Source of the DNA: Fistularia commersonii
Taxonomy: Eukaryota > Chordata > Actinopteri > Syngnathiformes > Fistulariidae
Length of the DNA: 64,000 nucleotides
Direction of reading: 5' to 3'
Assembly (NCBI GenBank): GCA_037954325.1
Contig: JBBMNZ010000001.1
Location: 22,650,258 to 22,714,257 of the forward strand
Positions 59,967 through 64,000 of the stretch are shown here, piece by piece; position 1 is the stretch's first letter; each line of letters opens with the position of its first letter. The position numbers and the translations under genes were made by a program. The notes beneath the pieces were generated by a model, which saw only the letters and a list, made by a program, of their open reading frames with translations, did not search any database and had not been told where the DNA came from.

Positions 59967-61640
59967 TTTGTTTTGCAAAGCAGTGGTGGAAGCATGGAGG
60001 AAACTGGAAATCACACATGGGCTCCTGGGATCTGTGAAATCTAACCCTGTATGTATCATTATTGCTGAAACATTACCCAAGCTCTCATATACAAGGTCTG
60101 CGAGGAAAAAAAATATGTCTTTTTTGGCATCAATTTCAAAACTATTACCGTATCGCTCAGATGTAGACATCCAGCTCAGCCAAATCCACATAATGGCACC
60201 AGATTATACCTCTAAAACCATAAAAAATAAATATGTCTTTCTGCTGCCTTGGCTTTGGGGTTTGTGAGGTTTGAGGGACGCTACTTCTTGGACAAGCATG
60301 ACAAGCTTTGTATTTATTTCCTTCATTTATCTGGAAGTTTTGAGATTTCCTCTCTGCAAAACCGCCGAGATTTTAATGATAGATGCGCGGAAGCGGAGAG
60401 ACGACGGCTCAGCTGGACTCGGGGCAGCCATGATACCATCCCGCGTGACGCATCGGGAAACAGACTTCTAATTTTAAGCCCGAAGCCATCACAAGATCAA
60501 CTTCAAATTACAGTTTGCGTTTATGCCGCTCCACAGTGGGGAAATATAACTACAGATATCTGCTCAGCTGCATTACTTTGGCGTCATTTGGAGGCCGCTT
60601 CATACTCTCTGTCCAACCATCCTACTCTTTTCATTTATGATATCAAGTTATCATTTTTTAAGTGCTACTACTGCTGCTACCACTTCTACTATTACTGCTA
60701 CTTATTTCAGTTGAGGACCTGATTATGCCCTTTATCAAAGTGATGCAAAGGTTAATGTTGTCAAGTTACGAGTTGCATCTGTAATAAGTTTATTATGTGG
60801 TCCTCAGTGTCAGAATAATTCCACACAAAGATCACATCTCCTTTTTCTCTTCCGTAGTCCCGAACCTATGATTATATCATTTCTAAATCTCGGCTTCCCC
60901 ACAGGAATGTCTGCCTCTTCAGGAAACACTTTAGCGACAGTTTGTTTTTTTTTTCAGCTTCTAAAGTGTTTCGCTAAATGTGATGTTAGCAGGTTTACTC
61001 TTTCGAAACTGCATTGGAAATAAAGACGCGTGACTCTCCGCAGATTAAGGTCACACACAACAGAGGTTTTCCAGCTCTGCAAGTCCAACATCGTGGACAG
61101 GGAACCGTGGAAAGAGACTGGATTGGATTGCATGTCAGAATTTGAAGAATATCACACAAAACCAAATATCTTGCTTCGCATTTCAATGTGTACATACGTA
61201 GGCCCCCGTTCTGCGGTATCCGGCGGTTATTGCAGCCGGCACAGGATTTATTAGGGGTAATAATAGAAGAAATTGTCTACAAAGCCCAAGTCAACCCCAA
61301 AGTTAGCATGCTGCTACAGGGAAATTATATCTTTTGTCCAAACACTTTAAGAAATGCAACAAACAACAATGAAAATGTTTGATTGTGCCGTCTTCAAACT
61401 CTCAGATGATACCTCTTCCCACGTGAAGGGCAGTATTCGCTCATTCATTCCTTCATTATGTATGACTTTTTGACGTCCTAGGGGAAATTGCTTTTTGCTA
61501 CAGAAGCAACTCCTACTCAAAGCGTCAATATGAAAATATATACAAATCAATATAAGATACAAACGTATAAAATTACAAGTATATGTACAGGTGATGTTGC
61601 GTTCACATCGGATATGGGTTATTGCAAAGGAAAAGAAATA
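59967..61640. other. intergenic, no gene seen
   Basis: Unique sequence containing the longest open frame in the window (157 residues, plus, 60249-60722). Its end is a Tyr/Cys-rich low-complexity tract from a CTACTGCTACC-like repeat and it has no recognised domain, so I do not call it a gene. Confidence 0.5.
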
Positions 61641-61649
61641 TTACACATA

Positions 61650-61800
61650 GTGCGTTCAAAAAAACATTCATTCTCTTATTGACCCGTCGCATGGAGACAA
61701 ACAGGCATTCATTCTCTCATTCACACATCTGGGAAAAGTAGGATCTCCCGGAGGAAACCCATCCAGACTTGGATTTCCTCTAAGTCCAAATCTAAAAATG
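61650..61800 (-). repeat. dispersed teleost-type repeat, fragment copy 6
   Basis: Antisense fragment: CATTCATTCTCTTATTGACC, a second 'cattcattctctcattcacaca' unit, TCTGGGAAAAGTAGGATC (compare TCTGGACAATTTAGGGTC in copy 1) and GGAGGAAACCCATCCAGAC. Confidence 0.78.
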
Positions 61801-62900
61801 ATGTCCAATAATTATTTTACCGTGATCATTTCTAATAATTCAACTTGACTTAACGTCTCGACCCGCTGTAAAGTACAGAAAGTTTTAACCGTTTTTTTTT
61901 TATCTCTTTAACACCTCGGACGGTTTTCCTGGGACGCCTGGACCACAGCCCTGATTTCGCAGGTCTCGTCTCCCCCGGCTGACACAAGCAAACACAGATT
62001 GGACCTGATGCTTAATACTCCTTCATGTAAAATATCCAGATGAATCAAATACGGTAGCGGAGTCTCATTTTGTAGCCTGTGATGTGTCCAGTGGCAGAAA
62101 TAGGCTCTGGCTGATGGGCGGAGTCCGTGTCTCTCCCTCTCGATCAGCCATTAAAGAAGCTCGCACAAGGGAACTTTAGAATAAGCCTTTGTGGCGGTTG
62201 ACTCTCCTCCTCTCGCTTTCCTGTCATCCTTTGATCACGCCAGGCTTCTTGCTCTCCTCTCTACCCTCATGGGTCTGACAGTAGAGGAGACACGCTCAGG
62301 TCTGCAACTGGGAGACAAAAGTATCCCATTCATGCTGTCGGATTCTCCCTGCAGGGCTATTCTTACCCTCACCTTTCAACCCCCACTTCAAGAGCCTCAG
62401 TTCAGTGACAGAAGCTAGGAAAACACCTTTGGATTTACCCAAATACCTAGAGAGATGCCCCCAACAGTAGCCCGTATTAGTCGCTCTCCAGTCATTACGA
62501 TTCCTCTAACCTGGACTGGGGTCAACACCTGTGGATAATACACCGTGCGGCAGACAGATGTCAAAACGTGCCAATCCTCGATGCAGAAGTTTAGGATGGG
62601 GAATGTTTCCAGGATGTCCTGATGTCATAACTACGATAGTCCTTGGCCAACAGGTGAGAGCCAAACCACCCAGGTGCCCCGCTCAAAAGAGCAAGAAAGT
62701 ATGCAGATTTTAGGGTTTCAGTCTTAAATCAACAGTGCCTCATAGAAACCCTCATGTGCACGGATTGGTTTAAAATAACTCATTTGAACGACTAATAAGA
62801 ACTTGTTTTATTCCCCAGTTTTCTTATATTCTGCCCTATAAGTCACATATATCAAAGCATTGAATATAGTTAAGGCATGACAGTTATGATTACTTCCAAT
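61800..62900. other. intergenic, no gene seen
   Basis: Unique sequence. 61910-62180 and 62260-62420 are GC-balanced. No exon with paired splice sites recognised. Confidence 0.55.
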
Positions 62901-62905
62901 ACGAT

Positions 62906-63011
62906 ATTTTATCTTATTTTATTCTATTTTATTTTATTTTATTTTATTTTATTTTATTTTATTTTATTTTATTTTATTTTATTTATTATATTTTATTTCA
63001 TTTCATTTTAT
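62906..63011. repeat. (TTTTA)n pentanucleotide array
   Basis: About 20 TTTTA units with TTCTA and TTTCA variants at both ends. Confidence 0.98.
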
Positions 63012-63470
63012 GCAGATTTATTCGAGAGACAGACAACTAGTCAGTGTCACAGTCATATAAAGTTAAGGAAATATAATGCTTGTTTATTTCATCAGCAGGC
63101 GTCATTTACAAGGCCTTATATGGTACTCTTGAGGCGTCAGTTCTGCAAATTTGAAATTCTCTTGCAAGTGCAAGAGAATGGTAATAGGTGGAGTTCACCA
63201 TGTTTATACTGAAGAAGATTTTCTGGTGATACAAGTATTGGGTTTGTCTGAGGTCACACTCTGGAAAGAATTCTCCATTTCAGAATCCGTCAGTTATTCG
63301 TCCCGTTTTATATGGGGGAGTTGGGCTTTACCACCGTTACGATCATACGTCTCGCCTCTCGGTCCGAGCGCAGGAAGTGTCGGTCCTCTTGAGCGCGTGG
63401 CGTCGCCGCCCGCCATCAAATGCCCCCAAACTCTGTCAATAATATTGATGTAAACCACAGGCATTTTTGA
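63012..63470. other. intergenic, no gene seen
   Basis: Unique sequence. CTTGCAAGTGCAAGAG near 63161 is a small inverted repeat. CpG rises toward 63340-63420. Confidence 0.5.
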
Positions 63471-63910
63471 GTGATCCCTCCGTCACGGGGACATAATGAC
63501 AGGCGGCGGAGGGCTGATTGAATCTGCACTACAGCGAGTTTGGCCGGCGCGGGGCCAACACAGCCAGGCATTGATAAAGTGTCACAGACTTCACTGCTTT
63601 GATTAGCCCTTCGACTAATGCCATGCTAAGCAGAAACATTACTCTGCCCCCGCTAGCTATACAGATAGAAGGGGGAGGGCCTGCAGAGGGAAAGGGAGAA
63701 AATATACTCTACAGGGAAATTAACCAATGCGGATGAAATGGTGTACCAAGGAAATTCTTGGATAAATTAACAACGCAATTACATTACATGACACACTGCA
63801 AGATGGATGAGGAAAACTTGGCTGGTATTATGTTCTGTTTTCCAAATTGCAATTTATTTGAGGGCTCTAATGGATGCCGTATTAAAACATCTTGAGCAGC
63901 GGTCAGATTT
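63470..63910. promoter_or_regulatory. candidate conserved noncoding element
   Basis: Repeat-free block with AATGACAGGCGG (MEIS-type TGACAG near 63498), CTGATTGAATC, CATTGATAAAGTG and CTTTGATTAGC (TCF-like/homeodomain), followed by TATTAAAACATC near 63880. Boundaries approximate; conservation untested. Confidence 0.33.
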
Positions 63911-64000
63911 CATTGTGTGTCACCTCGACGTGATTGATGACCCTCTCCTCCACGCCCCTCGACCCCCTCCCGCCCCCCGCCCATCCACCCGTGTCCTCTC

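Noticed and set aside
60249..60722. Longest open frame in the window (157 residues, plus strand)
   Set aside because: No recognised domain, a Tyr/Cys-rich low-complexity end from a triplet repeat, and no splice or promoter context; length is within chance for six frames of 64 kb.
1..64000. CRISPR arrays, prokaryotic operons, prophage or endogenous retrovirus genes
   Set aside because: No spaced direct repeats of CRISPR form, no bacterial gene structure, and no gag, pol or env-like frames seen.
1..64000. tRNA, rRNA, snRNA or microRNA genes
   Set aside because: No cloverleaf, RNA polymerase III box pair or known RNA sequence recognised; a covariance-model scan would be needed to exclude diverged copies.

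Overview
This window looks like vertebrate nuclear DNA, most probably from a spiny-rayed (acanthomorph) teleost. The evidence is very dense CA/GT microsatellites, long C and G homopolymers, (TTTTA)n arrays, six copies of a dispersed repeat of a type common in teleost genomes (conserved 'cctcacagc', 'tgtgtggagtct' and 'gcctctcaaccaatgacagctg' blocks ending in a GAATGA-rich tail), and a LINE 3' end tailing in 'gacaataaagctga'. There are no bacterial operons, ribosome binding sites or long continuous genes. The species cannot be named from the sequence alone.

The only gene I can support is on the minus strand near the left end. Positions 4859-5046 are a coding exon with a canonical GTAAGT donor. 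Its last 34 residues match, from memory, the N-terminus of vertebrate CDIN1 (C15orf41, CDAN1-interacting nuclease 1). Positions 1-4858 are then the start of a long cdin1 intron, and about 5050-5600 is its 5'UTR and promoter, with two CCAAT boxes and two perfect palindromes. In human, CDIN1 lies next to MEIS2 in a convergent arrangement. By that synteny, meis2 should lie beyond the left edge, and the 58 kb right of the promoter would be the gene desert upstream of cdin1.

From about 5600 to 64000 I see no convincing gene. The stretch alternates between simple repeats, dispersed-repeat copies (19.3, 27.0, 35.2, 43.4, 45.7 and 61.6 kb), and islands of high-complexity sequence rich in homeodomain, POU octamer, SOX/TCF and TGACAG (MEIS/PKNOX/TGIF) motifs. 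These islands are candidate conserved noncoding enhancers. The main ones are at 8.9, 13.2, 15.5, 17.5, 23.1, 26.5, 30.5, 38.8, 41.7, 47.5, 52.6, 53.5-53.9, 56.7, 57.4 and 63.5 kb. Conservation cannot be tested here, so these are inferences from composition and motifs.

The most interesting signals are a perfect TGATTGACAG PBX-MEIS composite site (38780-38789), a perfect TGIF/MEIS palindrome (52577-52590), a perfect 14-bp-arm hairpin of forkhead sites just inside cdin1 intron 1 (4769-4802), and the palindrome pair in the cdin1 promoter. Together they suggest a regulatory landscape that may take MEIS/PBX input next to a MEIS gene. No new protein-based system was found.
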